Assembly: GCA_035235625.1 (NCBI GenBank)
Contig: CP141143.1
Span: 17,715,092-17,779,091 of the forward strand
Reading direction: 5' to 3'
Origin: Saururus chinensis
Taxonomy: Eukaryota; Streptophyta; Magnoliopsida; Piperales; Saururaceae
DNA: 64,000 nucleotides
Part shown: one piece after another, positions 22,340 to 36,068 of the stretch
How positions within the stretch are numbered: the stretch's first letter is position 1
Layout of the letters: each line of letters starts with the position of its first letter
The notes under the pieces: model-generated
Told to the model about the DNA's origin: nothing
The model's input: the letters and a program-made list of their open reading frames with translations, nothing else
Database searches by the model: none
Program-made: the position numbers and the translations under genes

Positions 22340-25300
22340 CAAGAAAATTGGTGATGCTACATGCACCTTTTTTAAAAAAAAATTGACATCTAGTCTGACG
22401 CACAGACTTTTTCTTGCGAAAGGTACAATAACTCTTTAAATTACTCATAAAGCCCAAATTGTTAATTTTTTAAGACAAAATTACCCTCCTATTATTTCCT
22501 TCTTCTTTCCGTGTCTTTCCCGATCTCTTCCTTTCATCCTATCTTTTTCTTCTCCTATATCTCTCAATCCCTTCCTTCCATCTTTTTTTTTCTTTACCCG
22601 AGTAGCTTTTAGCAAGGGTGCAGGCGCAGAAAGAGCATTGAGGGATTTGATGGAGCAGGAGATGCTAAGGTCGTTCATCTGCTTAAATGTTCGGACAGTG
22701 TGGTTGAGCATGGCAGCACAGCCGTAGAGGATAATGGAAGTTTTACCTTTCTCGTTTCATTGTCTCCCTTTTTGTTTCCTTGCATTGTCATCACGTTTAT
22801 TGCAAATCTAGTTTTGGATTCGGGCTTTGATTCGATGCATGGGTGCTTAAGTTGGTTTGGAAGATGAGAATTGAAGACCTAGAGTCCGGGCGGTTGATTC
22901 CCCTCCAGCGGGGCCTCCTCAATGAGAAGCGGGATCCATGTTTTTCATATCAACACCTCCATTTCAGCTTTTCAATGCCTTATCAACACCATCGGGACCC
23001 CGAAAGACACCCCGGAGTTCTGCAAAAAATTGTAAAGATTACGGATTATGAATCATTGTCTATCTAAAAAAATAATAAATATTTATTTTTTTGTAATATA
23101 CAAATAGAGCAAATTTACTCTTTTCGTATATAATAAAGTAAGTAAATATTTATAGTTTCTACTGTTGAAAATCTATAGATTCGTAAATAAAGTAGATATT
23201 AGGAGATTTTTGGCATTCAGAAGGGAAGATCGAATTTAATGAACTTTAATTTTTGAATAAAATAAATCTATGTGATTACAGAGAAGAAAAGGGAGAATTT
23301 GAAGAGAAGATAAAGAAAAAAATACAAGGCAATAAAAGGAAATGTGCATGTGGTAGTTTGAATTTTACTATCATGTTGAGGCGCTTCTCCCAGCCAGAGG
23401 AGACCTGGGCATCAAGGTCGAGCTCTTGCTAGCCGAGTGTGGAGCAGCCATGCACGAAGGAGGTCCCTGGTGATGAGTGCGGCCGCCTTCCCGCCCCCTT
23501 CCTTATCCTTCTATACCCTCTCAAGATTCATACAAGCGAACTCACTTCCGCCGCCATCAACCAGTAAAAAAGATCATTTTTTTCTAGCCGCAAAGGACGT
23601 AGAGAGACTATAAATGACAAATATGGAAGTAGAGGAGAAAGAGGGAGAAGTGGAGCAAAGTGGGCGCATCAGAAGAGAATTTTTGTCTGAATAGAAAATT
23701 TAGAGTTAATATTAAATTAATAAATTATTTTATAGTTAGCGCCTAAAACTCTTTTTTTTTTTTCATTTGCGCAGGCTTATTCAAGTGTTAAGGTCTAAGT
23801 AGTGTCATTACATAAAGCGTCATACATTTTTCTGAATGCCATAAACCCCAGGGTTACTTATGATAATTCCTATTCAAACTTTTTTTTGTCATATGAAAAA
23901 AATTGTAACGAAGTTGAACCTCTGCTATTATTAAACAGCCTATTACTGGTGTTGGCCGTAATTAAATATAAGGGACTGGACGACAAAGCCAGAGGAGGGG
24001 AATATTCCATGATTTTGGCAGAGCATCCGATCTTAATCACTCACATAGCGAATTTCTCCTTCCAGACAAGCATGGCCGTAGAAAAGAAAGAAAAAAAAAA
24101 ACTAAAGTTAATTTGATTGAAGCTGGTGTGACAAAGTGGGGCTAGTGACCTTGGTGGAGGATCAAATTAGATGGAAAGGGGAGTTCCAAAAGCGTGGACA
24201 TGCTTTTGCAAATGGGCAGAGTATGAACTAACCAGTTTCTTTTGAAAAGCAGGAAGATAATGAAGTTTGAGCGTCCGTGCCAAGTGAGGTTTGTGATGCA
24301 TACGCACAAAGCTGAGGAATGACTGGCTTCCATGCCTTGTTGGATTAGGAAGAATATAATGCATTTCTTAATATGCGCACTCTAAGTATAATACATTTCT
24401 CTAATCAGTCATGCAGGAAGATGCAGTAATGAGGGACTCAAACAGGAGTCTGGTCTGAGTTTCTGACTTGTTCAAGGGACAAAAATTCCTTGTAAGTCGA
24501 GACCTGGTTTTGTAAACTCTGTCTCCACCAACCCGAGTTCTCCCTGTGCAAGTAACTTAAAAATTTTACATGAGCATTGCAAGTGGTTAGATTGAGATTT
24601 TGCGGTACATATTAATAGTTGCAGGTAAGTAATTCAAACCCGACTAGCCATGAGTAATATGCATAGTTGGATTAAAATCCAACAGCCAGTAATAATACAT
24701 GGGCTAATACTTACATGACTCAAATTTAAAATATTAACAAAAATTTATATTGAATGAGACCCGTTGAGGTCATAGTGAGCCTAAAAATAACGTGGGTAAT
24801 CGGATAGAACTTAGGCTCACGCAGACATACGTAAACCTAAACTCACCTCAACTTTTGTCATATTTAATTATTAACTGTATCTTAGAGAATCGTCCACCTC
24901 TATTTTGGCTCTTCTTGAAGAACAAGACCGTCTGCACATTATTAACACATTTAATAGCCAGACCGTTTATTAATGTGAAAGGCAAGCTGTTAAGAACAAT
25001 GTTTTAAATTAATGTTTATGCATATTAGTTTAATCTTCGGATGCTTCTTGCTGTTAATTCTCGCTCTGAGTCTGAGAAGACACCATGGTTTCTCGTCTTT
25101 CTTCCACTTGGTTTCCTCTGGTCCCGTGAATGTACCGATTGTCGTTAAGGCAACGGCGTCTGTTCAGAATCCCGGCCTCCTGAGCCTCGGTTATGACGAC
25201 CTCCTCGGCCTTCTTCCATATGTTCCTCACTCAACGGACTCGTCAAATGCTCATTGCCTACTTGATGGCAACAATACCCTCATGCCCACGTTGGCTGATT

Positions 25301-26269
25301 TTATTATCATAATGGTGGTTAATGCTTGATAATGCTCCTTTACCTAATACAATAAGGTTGACAGTGACTAAATTGTTTGACACTCTGGCAAAAGTTGGTT
25401 CTTTCAACATTACTCTTAATATAATCTCCATTAGGAAACATGTGAGTTTTATTAAGTGGTGAAATTCAAGGCTAAAATAATAGAAAATTATTTTTGAGAT
25501 ATTTTTTTAGTACCCAACTAATAGAATTATTAATATAGGATAATTTTTTAAATGAAGTTATTATTATAGCACAGAGAGATTATGATTTTGCTATTGTAAA
25601 ACATAAAAGAAGGGTTGACACTAGTGAAATTAGGGGTTCCATTTTGTTATCCTTACTTTCTTTCCCTTGTCTTTCGGCATGTTATAACTGTGAACACCCT
25701 GAAAAATAAAGAAATAATAGGGCCCCAATCTAAGACTACTCGACCCTAGCGTCGACAATAGAAAATTCAAGACATTGGGTGCACTAGATTAACACTACAA
25801 TTGAAGTTTTTTAGATATGCCCCCTTTGCAATGAGCACGAAATGAGCCCCTTATTATATAGAAATGTGTAGCATTAAAAATTGACCATAGTTTGTTAATT
25901 TGCATGCTTTTAGATTTCTAATTTCAGGCGCTCCTCCACAATAGAGGGCTTATTGTAGAACTTCATATTTAAAAATGAGATGACCGGCTTCTGCTTTGTT
26001 GAGACGGTTTTTCTCTAACGGTGACTAAGATACCCTGGGTGTGCATATAAATTTTAAAAATATTGTTCTTTTTGACATAATTATAATTAATTTTTTATCT
26101 TTTTTTATTTTTTTCTAGTTTTTTTTATTTGAAGAATATTAAAGTTGGAACAATCGCCTAAGTGGGAGATTGTAAAAGAGATGGAAAAATGTTTGGACTT
26201 GTGCGATCAATTGGTAATACTGTGATTGTTTAATGACTCTATTTGAAGTTGGGTTGGGGCACAACAGAT
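22340..26269. other. intergenic DNA, no gene recognised
   Basis: Short open frames at 22843-23067, 23802-24116 and 24792-25329 lack any recognisable domain. A T-rich patch (23750-23764) and an incomplete Stowaway-like end near 25515-25560 are the only structures noted. Confidence 0.3.
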
Positions 26270-26277
26270 CGCTTGGG

Positions 26278-27332
26278 TAGGGCTGTCAATGGGTAACCAT
26301 TTACCTGCTTCACCCACTCGCTTGATCTAAAATTCGTGGGCAGGTAATTAATAAATGGGTAAAGGGTAAACTAAGTAGGTAATTTTACCTGCCCATTTAT
26401 TACGTGGGTAGGGTATGGGTAACCCCTTATCCATACTCATTACCCGTTACCCGATTTAATATATATAATACCCATCACCATTCTTATATTTAATTATTTA
26501 TATATACTTATAATTTACTTACTACCTGAGTCCCCAGCCCTAATGCCCAAGCCCAGTAACCCGCTCAGCCCAACTCAAATGCTTAAAGTAAGTACCCACT
26601 ACCCACCTAACAAACCATAAATCATAAGTGGCATTAACTATTTTCTTTTGATCGACCACCCGCAAACCAAGAGATGATAAACGGTGCATAGGGTAGTGGA
26701 GGCTTGGCGCAATACTTCCTCTCTGTTATTTCTCCTACTCCTTTCTCCAACAACCAACCCAGCTTCCCCTTAGTCTCTCCTAGCAATTGACAAGTCGTTG
26801 AGTGATACATTGGATAGAAGGCTTTTGAAAAATATGTATAAACTTATAATGTAAACTTCTTATAGAGAAAATGGAAGAGAACTTGGTAAATCTTTTTTAT
26901 CTTTGCTTTTTATATAAAAAAGGTGCATATTGTAGTATTTTGGTATAATGAGTTAGTAAATTTAGAGTAATGAAAACATCTTTGAGTTTTAGTTTTTTTA
27001 ATTATTTAAGTTTATATAAGGTGTTAGATTCTTATTTTGTTTTAATTTTTTATATGAATTGTGAGGTCCTTATAAATTTATATGAGGTTGATTTTTTTGT
27101 ACTTTGAATAGACTTTTAACATATATACTTATTATTTTTGTTTAATAATTGGTTGATTGTTTACCCGTTATCGGCCTATTTACCCAATAGTAATGGGTAA
27201 TGAGTAGGATATGAGTAATGAATGTGGAAATGGGTAATAGGTAATGGGTAGGGTACGGGTAAAATTTTTGCAAGTGGGTATGGATATGGGTAAAGCCTTA
27301 CCCGACCCATACCCTACCCATTGACAGCCCTA
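26278..27332. mobile_element. non-autonomous hAT-type element, perfect 8-bp target duplication
   Basis: It begins TAGGGCTGTCAATGGGTA and ends with the exact inverse TACCCATTGACAGCCCTA. It is flanked on both sides by the same 8 bases CGCTTGGG (26270-26277 and 27333-27340), the target length of hAT transposons. The 1055-bp interior is AT-rich and the subterminal zones hold many GGGTA/TACCC motifs, as hAT transposases often need. No transposase is encoded, so it would have been moved in trans. Confidence 0.93.
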
Positions 27333-27534
27333 CGCTTGGGTTAATAAAAATTATATCTAGAAGAATCAATTGATCGCCACCTAAATGACTGATGATTCGG
27401 GTTATTGGAAGCAGACAAAAATATCAATGATTGATCGCTAGGCACGGGCAATCGATTAAACAATAACCAAGAATGCAATTTGCACCGATTTAAATTTTTT
27501 TTTTACAAATAGGCATATATAGATATATGCGTCT

Positions 27535-27540
<6 letters not shown>

Positions 27541-27597
<57 letters not shown>
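27541..27597. repeat. (TA)n microsatellite
   Basis: Alternating AT for about 57 bases, pure or nearly so, 200 bases to the right of the hAT-type element. Confidence 0.95.
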
Positions 27598-27599
<2 letters not shown>

Positions 27600-27600
<1 letters not shown>

Positions 27601-28650
27601 GCTCTTAGATCCCTAGGTGGTATAAAAGAACTGTTGTAAAAATTTGGGTTTTTGTGAGTAGAAAGGATTTAAGAGCTTTAAAGTTGTAAAATTTTCCTTT
27701 ATACTATTCTTTTGTAAATAATAGATTTGTACAAAGAGTAGATGTTAGTACATTGCTAAACCACCTTAAATATTAAGTTTTTATTTTATTATATTTATTT
27801 CATTGTATGAAGGTCTAATTGTATACTTCTTGAAAGAGAGTTTTACTTCTCCATAACCTCTATCATGACTATCACCACCACGTTGCTACTACCTTAGCTA
27901 AGGCCATGGCATAGCATAGCCCATAGGTTGTAACCTAGCCAAAGTCACTGAAAGCATGGATCTACTATTTAAATAACCACCACCTTTGCCCCTTTGCCAA
28001 TTATAATTGCGTCGTAGAAAAAGCCATACCGTAGAATATATAAGTGGCTATAAATAATATCTACAACTAAATTTGGGCCTAAGAGCTAACCACAACGTGA
28101 GGAGTGGCCGAGTAGCCCGAGACTATATGAGATGGGGCCAAGAGAATAAAGAATAATAGTAAAATTTTTAACTATTTAAATAAAATAAAATAAAATTATT
28201 AATATAAAATAATTTTTTTATTAAATAAAATTATTAATATAAGACATAATTTTATCCAATTAAAAAAAATTCAATCCAATTCAAAATTAAGCCTTGTTTT
28301 TTTTTAATTTTCTTGCAGTGGACGCCTAGAACCACTCTAAAAATATTCGTTTGGCATTTATCAATCATGTCAGCCAATAGCCGGAATATGGTTACTAAAA
28401 ATATTGGATGAGTAGACACAGCCCCATTTAGAGCCAAAAATTGCATGGCCCCACCAAAGGAAGGGAAGGAAATGACGCAATCAATCTACATCTACAGAAT
28501 CATCCAAAATAAATCACATGTCAACCTTCCTACGATACATCTCCAAAGGATACTACTGTCAATTCCTTATCAAACCCCTTTCAAGATATAGTAAAATAAA
28601 TAAATATAAAAAAAAAAGTTACCATCGAATCGATTAATTACTGGGCTGGA
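27600..28650. other. intergenic DNA upstream of the neprosin gene
   Basis: No gene recognised. AT-rich to about 28600, then CT-rich from about 28690, which is probably the promoter-proximal region and 5' UTR of the neprosin-family gene starting at 29033. Confidence 0.4.
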
Positions 28651-29032
28651 CAAACCGGGCCCCTTCCCAATACGACAAACACCAAGCCCCGTCCCATTTC
28701 CCCACTCTCCCTCCCACCTTCCTTCAGTTTCCTCTTCTTCCTCTTCAGCCTCCGGCATTTGAATCGACGAGAACTGCCTGCCATTGACAGGTTGCCGGTT
28801 TCAGTTAGATTTTCTTTTCAGAGAGCGGTTTCTTTCTCCACAACGTGGGGGGTGGTGGTTCGTGCTTCGTTGGGTAAGCTGCTTCTAAGTACCAATCGAG
28901 TTGCAGCAGCCAGTAGCTCCAATGGTGAAAAGAATGTTCTCCTTTGGCTGAGGCAAAGCCGGGAAGGCAGGTGTTAGGGGGGACCAGGCAAAACTGGTCT
29001 TTTGGTTTTGTGGGTCGTCGCCGTTGAGGCGA

Positions 29033-31530
29033 ATGGAGCAGGCTTTAGCAGCCAGGCGGGTGCTGGAGCTTCTTCTGGTGCTGGTCTCTCTGTCGGGTGC
29101 CGCGGGAGTGTCTGTTACTAAACAGAGGTTGGAGGTGCGGAAGCATCTCCGGCGGTTGAACAAGCCTCCCGTGAAGAGTATTAAGGTTCGTTGGATCAAT
29201 TTTTAAGTCTCTTCTGGTTTTGATTTGTTCTATAGGAGTTGGTTTTTTTCTCTATTTTAGAAAAAAAGTGCCATTTTTATCTTTCTTCATCGTTTCATCC
29301 AGGTCTCTCACTCTTTGCTTCTGTTTTCCATGACACATCTTTTCCTCTTCTTGTTCTATTCTGACCCTTCTTCTACTTCATACTTCCAATGACATGCGCT
29401 TTTTTTTTTGTAGGATAATGCCCTCTGTGCTCCTTTGAAAATTTTCTCTTTGAGTTTTTTTTACTTCCATGTATATTGCAAGGAAATATATTTCTGGCTT
29501 GCATGTTATTATTATGCTCAAAAAGTTCTTTTTTTTTCTTTGTCTGAGCTTTTGGATTGGTTTGAACTTTTGAAAGAGAGCCGTTGGCTTTCCTTATTAT
29601 TGACATTTTCCTTTTTTCTGAAACAAAACCTCTTTCAGACGAGTTTTAGTCAAATAAATTTCTGCTTCATCTATTAAAAAAGCCATAATGCGTAGTTTCA
29701 CTTCATCTTATCTACTTTAATGTTCTTTTAATCATGAATATTTCTCCTCCGAATTGGCTAATTTTTTGCTTTTTTTTCTTCTTTTTCTTTTAAAAAAACT
29801 GTATATTTTCTATGCTTTTGCTGGTTGATAATCAGAGTCCGGATGGAGATATAATCGACTGCGTTCATGTCTCTCATCAACCCGCTTTCGATCATCCTTT
29901 CCTTAAAAACCACACAATCCAGGTTTAGCTCCTACTCTTTTTCTGATTCTCCACCTTTTCTTTTCATGCTTTTTCATGGTGGGTGTCCTCAACTTTGTTC
30001 ATGCTGCCGATTTTTGTAGATGAAGCCTGCTTTCCACCCAGAAGGACTTTTTGGTGGGAGTAAAGTTGCTTCAAGTTCTCAAGAAAAATCAAACACTAAT
30101 TCTCAGCTTTGGCACGTAAACGGAAGGTGCCCTCAGAACACCATACCCGTTAGGAGGACTAAGAAGGAGGATCTGCTAAGAGCTAGCTCAGTGAAAAGAT
30201 ATGGGCGCAAGAAACAGAGAACCATACCTAAACCGAGGTCAGCTGAGCCGGACCTGATAAATCAGAGTGGACACCAGGTGACTGAGCTGAAACACATACC
30301 AGTTTTTGCTACTTGCCTATTGCTGTGTTCTCTCCTTTCAAATGCCAAAACATTTCTTGTTGTACTCTGGATAGCATGCGATTACTTACGTGGAAGGAGA
30401 CAAGTACTATGGAGCAAAAGCGACCATGAATGTTTGGCAGCCCAGGATTCAACAGACAAATGAATTCAGCTTGTCTCAGATGTGGATACTTGGAGGCTCA
30501 TTTGGAGAAGATCTTAATAGCATTGAAGCTGGTTGGCAGGTACTAGTATGATTGGAATTCTGTGTCATAAGAACATAATCTGGCTTGTCATATGCGTCTC
30601 TCCTGATGGAGTTCTCTGTTTTAATTGCTAAAACAGGTCAGCCCTGACCTTTATGGAGACAACAATACGAGGCTCTTCACTTACTGGACCGTAAGTCCTT
30701 GTTTCCTAGTGGAAAAGGAGAGAAATCCTTATTTGAATTCCTTCCAAACATCCTACAAAAGTGTTTGATATGTTTTCACTTCTTAATATTGAAAAGCCGC
30801 CTACAAATTTGTTAGCTTCTTTTACCTGATTTCCCTCATACATATAATAATAGATCTATTGTTTCTTTTCCTGTTATAATAATAGAGTGACGCCTATCAA
30901 GCCACCGGATGCTACAACCTCCTCTGCTCGGGCTTCATACAGATCAACAGTGAAATAGCAATGGGTGCCAGCATATTCCCAGTTTCGGGATATCGTAATT
31001 CTCAATATGATATCAGTTTACTTGTCTGGAAGGTATACCATGTACCTTAGATTAAGTAGAAAAAATAGGAAGAATTCATGAAGAGAATCTCTGACACCCA
31101 CTCTTATTAAATGCAATTTATTATAGTTACATCTTCTGAATTTTGTTGTCAGGATCCTAAAGAAGGTAACTGGTGGATGCAATTTGGAAATGATTATGTG
31201 CTGGGTTACTGGCCTGCCTTCCTTTTCTCTTATCTGGCCGACAGTGCAAGCATGATTGAATGGGGTGGTGAGGTTGTAAACTCAGAACCTGATGGAATAC
31301 ATACTTCTACTCAGATGGGAAGCGGTCATTTTCCGGAAGAAGGCTTTGGCAAGGCGAGCTATTTCCGTAATATTCAAATAGTTGATGGGTCCAATAACTT
31401 GAGAGCTCCCAATGATATTGGCACCTTCACCGAGGAATCCAACTGCTATGATGTGCAAAATGGTGATAATGGCGATTGGGGTAATTACTTTTACTATGGA
31501 GGTCCCGGTAGAAACCCTAATTGCCCATAA
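29033..31530 (+). CDS. neprosin-family (DUF239) secreted protein, putative glutamic peptidase
   Basis: Seven exons: 29033-29185, 29836-29922, 30020-30277, 30375-30539, 30637-30690, 30886-31032, 31153-31530; 413 residues, normal for the family. All introns are GT-AG and all junctions are phase 0. The N-terminus ([15 protein letters not shown]) is a signal peptide. The middle ([29 protein letters not shown]) is the neprosin activation-peptide region. The C-terminal neprosin domain includes [26 protein letters not shown] and HTSTQMGSG. Glu217 (IEAGW) and Glu328 (WGGE), 111 residues apart, fit the two catalytic glutamates described for Nepenthes neprosin, a Pro-specific peptidase. Most plant homologues are uncharacterised, so activity and substrate are inference. 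The start is the ATG just before the signal peptide. Confidence 0.93.
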
Positions 31531-31537
31531 TAACTCT

Positions 31538-31561
31538 CCCTCCCTCCCTCCCTCCCTCTCC

Positions 31562-31601
<40 letters not shown>

Positions 31602-31648
31602 CCTTTCTCCCCCGCCTCTTTCTCTCTCTCTCGCTCTCTCTCTCTCTC
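31538..31648. repeat. CT-rich microsatellite in the neprosin gene 3' UTR
   Basis: Runs of CT and CCCT immediately follow the stop codon of the neprosin-family gene. They produce spurious R/E- or L/S-rich open frames on both strands. They probably lie in the 3' UTR, with the message ending near 31880-31910. Confidence 0.85.
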
Positions 31649-31949
31649 AATATATGTATCCTCAGCCATGTCTTTAGTTTTAGGCAGGATAAACCATGTG
31701 CCGGTGTGCATGTCTTCTCATTTTATCTCACTGATCTTTTTAGAGGTTTCGAGTTAGTTATGGCAGTTTGTTAACTCTCCACACAATCGATGGAGGAAGG
31801 TCAAGTTTCTGAAACCCGGAGAAACAGGCCTTTGTTCGGTTTATGTAATTTGTTTTCTTTGCTCCCTTCTTCGGAGTGATGTGTTCAGTAATATAATGAT
31901 TTGAATCAAATCCGGCACTGTTGTGTATCTACAAAGTCGCCAATTTTGG

Positions 31950-34900
31950 GAAATATTTCTAATGCTCTACTGACAGTAAGCCCAGCCTAAGTAATGTATG
32001 GGAGCCCTTCGTCAGCGTGTGTGCCGTATCAGCGTGTGTCTCAAATATTATGCTGTGTTTGCACTCCCTGGGAGCATTAAAAATGCTTCCACGACTTTAG
32101 TTATATAGTTGTTGAGGTTAGCCAAGTCTCAGACAAGTGCAGTGTGAACAAACTAAAGCCAAGCACATGTGGAGAAGACAGCATGTGAGTGGACAAGAAC
32201 CGCTTTGAATCAAATCTGCTTCATCTTTCAGCAGTAGCACAGCGACCATCTATTTTTATGGACAGCATGTTAGCTCAAGTCCTATTATGGCTGAGAATCT
32301 GAGACGTGGTGGATTCGCTATGTACTCTTTGACTTCAAGAATGTTTTTACGCTTCCTCATGACCAACGGACGGGTCCGGCACATATCACAAACAATTTGT
32401 TCCTTCACTTGTCACCCGAGGAGCTTCCTAATTTGAAGTGGCTAGTTGTTGGGACTTTGGTTAACTGCATTGCATAGGAACTGAGCGGCCGTGGCATCCC
32501 GTGAGTCTCTGCATTGAATACAGAGCTAAGATAGTTGGTTTGCGTCATGAGCCCATGATGTAACTCTGGCCAACACTCAAAAAGTCATTTTTGCTGGGGG
32601 TTACCACACTCCAGAGAAGAAGAATGTGTCTGCTAATAATAGGCAAGATCTGGGCTACCTCCTCACCATTTAAGCACGGAACTCGAGTTCCTCATCGGAA
32701 TATTGTGGTCCCCTTAGTCTTATAAAGATCATTGCACCAGGTCATGATGAATCTGTAGCCATTGCGAAAAGGTAGCTTCAGTGACTGGAGAAGAAGGACG
32801 TCATGTGATTATAAATTGCCATGGCCCGCCAGAAGCTGTAATCTACTTTTGGGCCAGACGCCTTGCAGAGAAACACAGAACGAAATGGACTGCTAGAGCA
32901 TTGGAGTAATGGAGGCAACCAGGAAAGCTTCAGAAGGTAACTACGTTGTCACGGTAAGTACGTATGAGCTTGTAGATAGTGATAGCTGAAAGAAACTAGT
33001 TTGTCTCTATATTTAGGGGGACCCGCGAAAAGGTGGCAATTGGTTATTGTCTTCTTCTCTATTGAATCTGAGTATCATTGACGTCTTCTTCTGTAATTTA
33101 GAAGGGAATCAGGGATGATGTCTTTCCACTACTAAATCACCAACTGTGTCTTCTTTTCCTCGAGATAGTGAGGCTCCTTGGGCCTGCAGCCTGCCATATC
33201 TTCTGCTCTGCAATACGCTTTAATTTTCTGGCTGAAGTAATCACTTCATTAAAGAGAGGCATTAAAGAGAGGCAACCAGGCTAGGGCGTGCACGACTAGT
33301 CTGCCGAGAGTAGAAGAGCCTCAGGGTTCATTATTTAAAAAAAAAAAATTGATTGATTAAAATATTTGAGGTTCTCCCCTCTAAGGGCTCAAAATGAGCC
33401 TCTCGTGATAAACACCGTACTAACAACTCCAAAGTCTCAACCACTAAGAAAGCATTATCCCCTCCCATTCTCGTATGATATAACTCTAATGTTTTGAATT
33501 CTTAAACTATCATACTATATAGAGCGCGGCTATTTCTCTGTCAAAAAATACTTAAAGCCTCCCACTACAAAAAAATAACTTACATTATTTAACAACTTAG
33601 TATCCCTACACCCCATATCATTTTACTTATGCAACTCTAAAATTTTTGAAAGGTATTTTATGGGTAGTATCTTTTGTCAAATAAAATTGATTTAAACAGA
33701 AGTCTTAAATACCCATCAAATTTTGCATATTATGGCGGTGACTATCACCCACCAAAAGTTTTTCAAAAGTTTAAAATTTTTTTAGAAGTTTCATATCATG
33801 GGGTATTCTCTGATAAATAAAACTATAGTATATAATAAACAAAAGTCTTTGTCTACATATTGTGGCAATGATCTCTCCTTGCCAAAAACCATCCATAAGT
33901 TTAAAACACTTTTTGGAAGTTTCATTGGCACAGGATATCATCCACCAAATAAAACTTATTTTAACGTAAACTTTAGCTATTTATCAAATTTTGCATATTT
34001 TGACTATAACCAAACCCCGCCAAAAATTATCTAGAAATATTCCAGAGTAGAAGTAATGTGAGGGGAAGAGGGATAAAGATCGTAGAAGATATAAATAAAG
34101 GGGAAAAAAGAAAATAATCGAGAAAGATGAGCCACAAGCAATGGGAAAAATAGAATAGTTTACACCAGAGGAGGAAAATTGTGAATAGGGTAATAATAGA
34201 GAAAAAAAATAGAGCTAAAAAGAATAGTGGGAGGCTAGGTATTTAGTAGTTTATTAAAATTTTGTAGGGTGTATAAAGTATGAGGGGGCTTGAGTAACTT
34301 TTTTTTTAGGGAGGAGGGGGGAGAATAATTGCATTCTATTATATATAGAGAGTGTCAATTTAATAAATTTTATTTCATGTTAATTTTTTAAAAGGTTAAT
34401 ATTAGCAGGGTCACCATCAAATGTGGATATATAATCAAGGGAGATGAGTGGCAAATCATAGTAAAATTAGATTAAGATATTTAAGGCCAATTTTACTAAG
34501 TGGAACATTTATTCATAGTTGGTTAAAGTTTTAACCCTAAATCAATGTCTTAAATTTAACGTGAGTTTAAAAATAAACCTCACATATTGGAATGATCCCA
34601 AATTTAGTAAACCCTTTCTATTTAAATAAGATATTTAAATCGTAATTAGTTATAAACTTATCTTATAATTCTAAGGAACTAAATTAAAAAATATAATATC
34701 AGCTGTTAACTTAATAGTAAGATAAAAGTATCATAATAAAGATGACCCAAATTTTCAAATGAACCTAAAATTTATGACCCGTCATTTTTTATGATATATT
34801 TTTTTTTTATTTTTCTTGATTATACCCTTAATAAAATTAGTAAGATCTATATTTTAAAATTAACCTAATATTTTTTTTATCAAATTGATTTAAACTTATT

Positions 34901-36050
34901 ATATATATATATATATAATCTATTTCTTAGAATTATATTTTAGTGAAAATAGGATATATTTGATTTTAAAAGGCGCTTACTTATAATGAGCCCAAAATAA
35001 CCTCTTATTATAGGCCAGCGTGTGTCAATAAAAAATATATGTAATTGGTCAGCCGTTTAAGGTAACCTGTTGTGGCCGGTTTTCAGTGCCAATGTGCCGA
35101 AGGCTCATTGCTAGTGAACCATCTAAATTCCAATAGGCACTGAGACAGTATAGCCATCTCTCACTATGGTCGACTATTTGTCTTATTTTTATATTGTTCT
35201 TTTGTTAACGAGGGGTGTCCATCTCTGAGGACCCAGCTAGAAAAAGCAGGCTAACGAACCTAGTTGAGTTCTACATCATGCCACCGAATGCCCATTAATC
35301 ATAGACACTAAATAAATTAAGATATAATCTATGTGAGTGGTCCAACGGAGAGGAGTTTGGTCCTCTACATCCCATTGTTTTTACATATTTCATAGGCTTT
35401 ATAAGTTCAGCCACCACCTCTTTCATCAACTTAGTTCAGTTAGTGTCCTCATCTGTAAATGATTCTAAGCATCTGTAAATGATTCTAGGCCAAAGGCTTG
35501 AGCTTTCTGCTCCCACGGATAGCTGATTTTATGAAGCTGAATGTGTTCAGCGAGTGGCCACGTTCTTTATGCTGTGCTATACGTTCTGGCCCTTCGCAAA
35601 CTCATTTCACCCTTCTATTAACCGCCTTTCATGCCCCTCTGCGAATCTTCTTTGATCTGCTTTCTTTCTTATATTTTGGTTTGAACTTTGAAGTCGATTT
35701 TTATTTTATTTTTTAATATAAAAATATTACACAAGTCGGGCTTGGCGGGCCGGCCTCATGTCTCTGAACTGGCCGAACCCTGCCTGTTGCCACCCCTACT
35801 AATAGCCCGCATATAAACTCAAGTAAAATGGCAAAGTATGCTCATGAATCACGATGAGTGTTTCTCTAGTCTCTGAAATGTATAATGGTTGTTAAGTACC
35901 TAAAATGACATAAATCTTCAAAAGAAACTCATCATCAAGTGTCCTTCATCTTTTTGCTCAATGATTTCAATTAGCATGGGACAATCCTATGGGTTTTCGG
36001 TTGGTTTTTCACACAGCCTATAAAAGTTAGCTGAGTGCCAAGAGGCTTGT
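31950..36050. other. intergenic DNA, no gene recognised
   Basis: The part to 33300 is less AT-rich and may contain old gene debris, but no domain is readable. From 33330 on it is AT-rich. Near 35737-35800 a patch ending TTGCCACCCCTA resembles one terminus of a hAT-type MITE, with no partner found. Confidence 0.3.
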
Positions 36051-36068
36051 GTGATGAATGACATTTGG

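Noticed and set aside
28759..28977. Plus-strand frame just upstream of the neprosin-family gene
   Set aside because: It starts at TTG, has no domain, and lies in the likely 5' leader; the signal-peptide ATG at 29033 is the convincing start.
31282..31774. Arg/Glu-rich minus-strand frames and Leu/Ser-rich plus-strand frames
   Set aside because: Produced by the CT microsatellite in the 3' UTR of the neprosin-family gene.
32140..33300. Less AT-rich stretch after the neprosin-family gene
   Set aside because: No readable domain in six frames; short frames only.
35737..35810. Single hAT-like terminus (TTGCCACCCCTA)
   Set aside because: No matching inverted end or 8-base duplication found nearby.
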